Part shown: in pieces, positions 5,902 through 6,274 of the stretch
How positions within the stretch are numbered: the stretch's first letter is position 1
Layout: every line of letters starts with the position of its first letter
Source: Aliishimia sp963922415
GTDB taxonomy: Bacteria > Pseudomonadota > Alphaproteobacteria > Rhodobacterales > Rhodobacteraceae
DNA: 6,274 nt
Direction of reading: 5' to 3'
Assembly: GCA_963922415.1 (NCBI GenBank)
Contig: CAWUIP010000181.1
Location: 1-6,274, forward strand
Translations under genes and position numbers: made by a program
The notes under the pieces: model-generated
The model's database searches: none
The model's input: only the letters and a program-made list of their open reading frames with translations
Told to the model about the DNA's origin: nothing

Positions 5902-6274
5902 ATGGCCGACCGTTTGCGCGCCCTTTTCATTGACGCCCTGTCGATCCCGCGCGGCAAGTACCTGCCCGGCTCCAAGATCGGCGACGGATCCTCCCGTTTC
6001 GCGCGCGGTGTCTTTGGCACGCATTATGACCGCGATCTGCTGTTGGACGCGCCGCATGCGATGATCCGGCAGGGCATCCCCGATATCGAATTGCGGTGGC
6101 AGGGCGCAGATGTGCGCCCCTCTTGGGAGCCAGACACGCAGATCGTTTTGGGCGATCTTTACGACGATGATGGCGCGCCCCTCCCCCTCTGCCCGCGCGG
6201 TGCGCTGCGACGCGCCATTGCCGATTGGCAGGCGCATGGTCTGACACCGATGCTGGGGATCGAGCTTGAAGCCT
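5902..6274 (+). CDS. Glutamine-synthetase-superfamily ligase, N-terminal part (runs off the window)
   Basis: The frame opens at ATG 5902 and stays open for 124 codons to the window edge, so the C-terminal catalytic body is missing. The visible part fits the N-terminal beta-grasp domain and the start of the catalytic domain of a glutamine synthetase relative: SIPRGKYLPGS (14-24) resembles the family's G-x-x-RGK signature, GTHYDRDLL (39-47) and SWEPDTQIVLGDLYDDDGAP (74-93) follow, then PRGALRRAIADWQAHGL (98-114) and GIELEA (119-124), where the first metal/substrate glutamates (E121, E123) are expected. This layout resembles gamma-glutamyl-amine ligases (PuuA, GMAS, IpuC, AtdA1 types) more than housekeeping GlnA, but the amine cannot be told. 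Only 7 bases separate it from the P450 stop. GAGG at 5888-5891 and AGGA at 5896-5899 can serve as ribosome binding sites. Confidence 0.88.
   Translation, partial: MADRLRALFIDALSIPRGKYLPGSKIGDGSSRFARGVFGTHYDRDLLLDAPHAMIRQGIPDIELRWQGADVRPSWEPDTQIVLGDLYDDDGAPLPLCPRGALRRAIADWQAHGLTPMLGIELEA

Noticed and set aside
5169..6020. Long minus-strand open frame (283 codons) opposite the P450 and the ligase start
   Set aside because: It lies antisense to a P450 with all haem and I-helix motifs. Its translation is rich in His, Arg and Gly with no family resemblance, as is usual for shadow frames in GC-rich DNA.

Overview
The window reads as a chromosomal accessory locus of a GC-rich alphaproteobacterium. 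A marine Roseobacter-type member of the Rhodobacterales is my best guess. It rests on codon style (GC-rich third positions), short spacings between genes, and a tripartite tricarboxylate transporter (TTT) next to catabolic genes. No rRNA, tRNA, CRISPR, insertion sequence or integrase was seen.

Layout: positions 1-116 carry no gene I can support. A minus-strand gene (117-1349) encodes a Tm-1-like/UPF0261 ATP-binding-type protein. A 176-bp divergent intergenic region (1350-1525) holds a perfect TTGACA box and several GTTTG/CAAAC inverted repeats, and is the likely control point for both directions. Rightwards lies a tight operon: a TctC-type periplasmic binding protein (1526-2464), a 55-bp gap with a strong GC hairpin, a TctB-type small permease (2520-3053), a TctA-type large permease (3053-4657, one base shared with tctB), a cytochrome P450 (4638-5894, overlapping the tctA end by 20 bases) and, 7 bases later, the first 124 codons of a glutamine-synthetase-superfamily ligase (5902 to the window edge).

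How the genes may work together (inference): the TTT system captures and imports an organic acid or similar small anion, the P450 hydroxylates a substrate, and the glutamine-synthetase-like enzyme gamma-glutamylates an amine, as PuuA, GMAS, IpuC and AtdA1-type enzymes do. The overlaps imply that the cell makes transporter, oxygenase and ligase together, which suggests one catabolic pathway for an unknown, probably amine-bearing or bulky substrate. The P450 redox partners and the rest of the pathway would lie beyond position 6274. All gene families here are known; the combination is the part worth following up.
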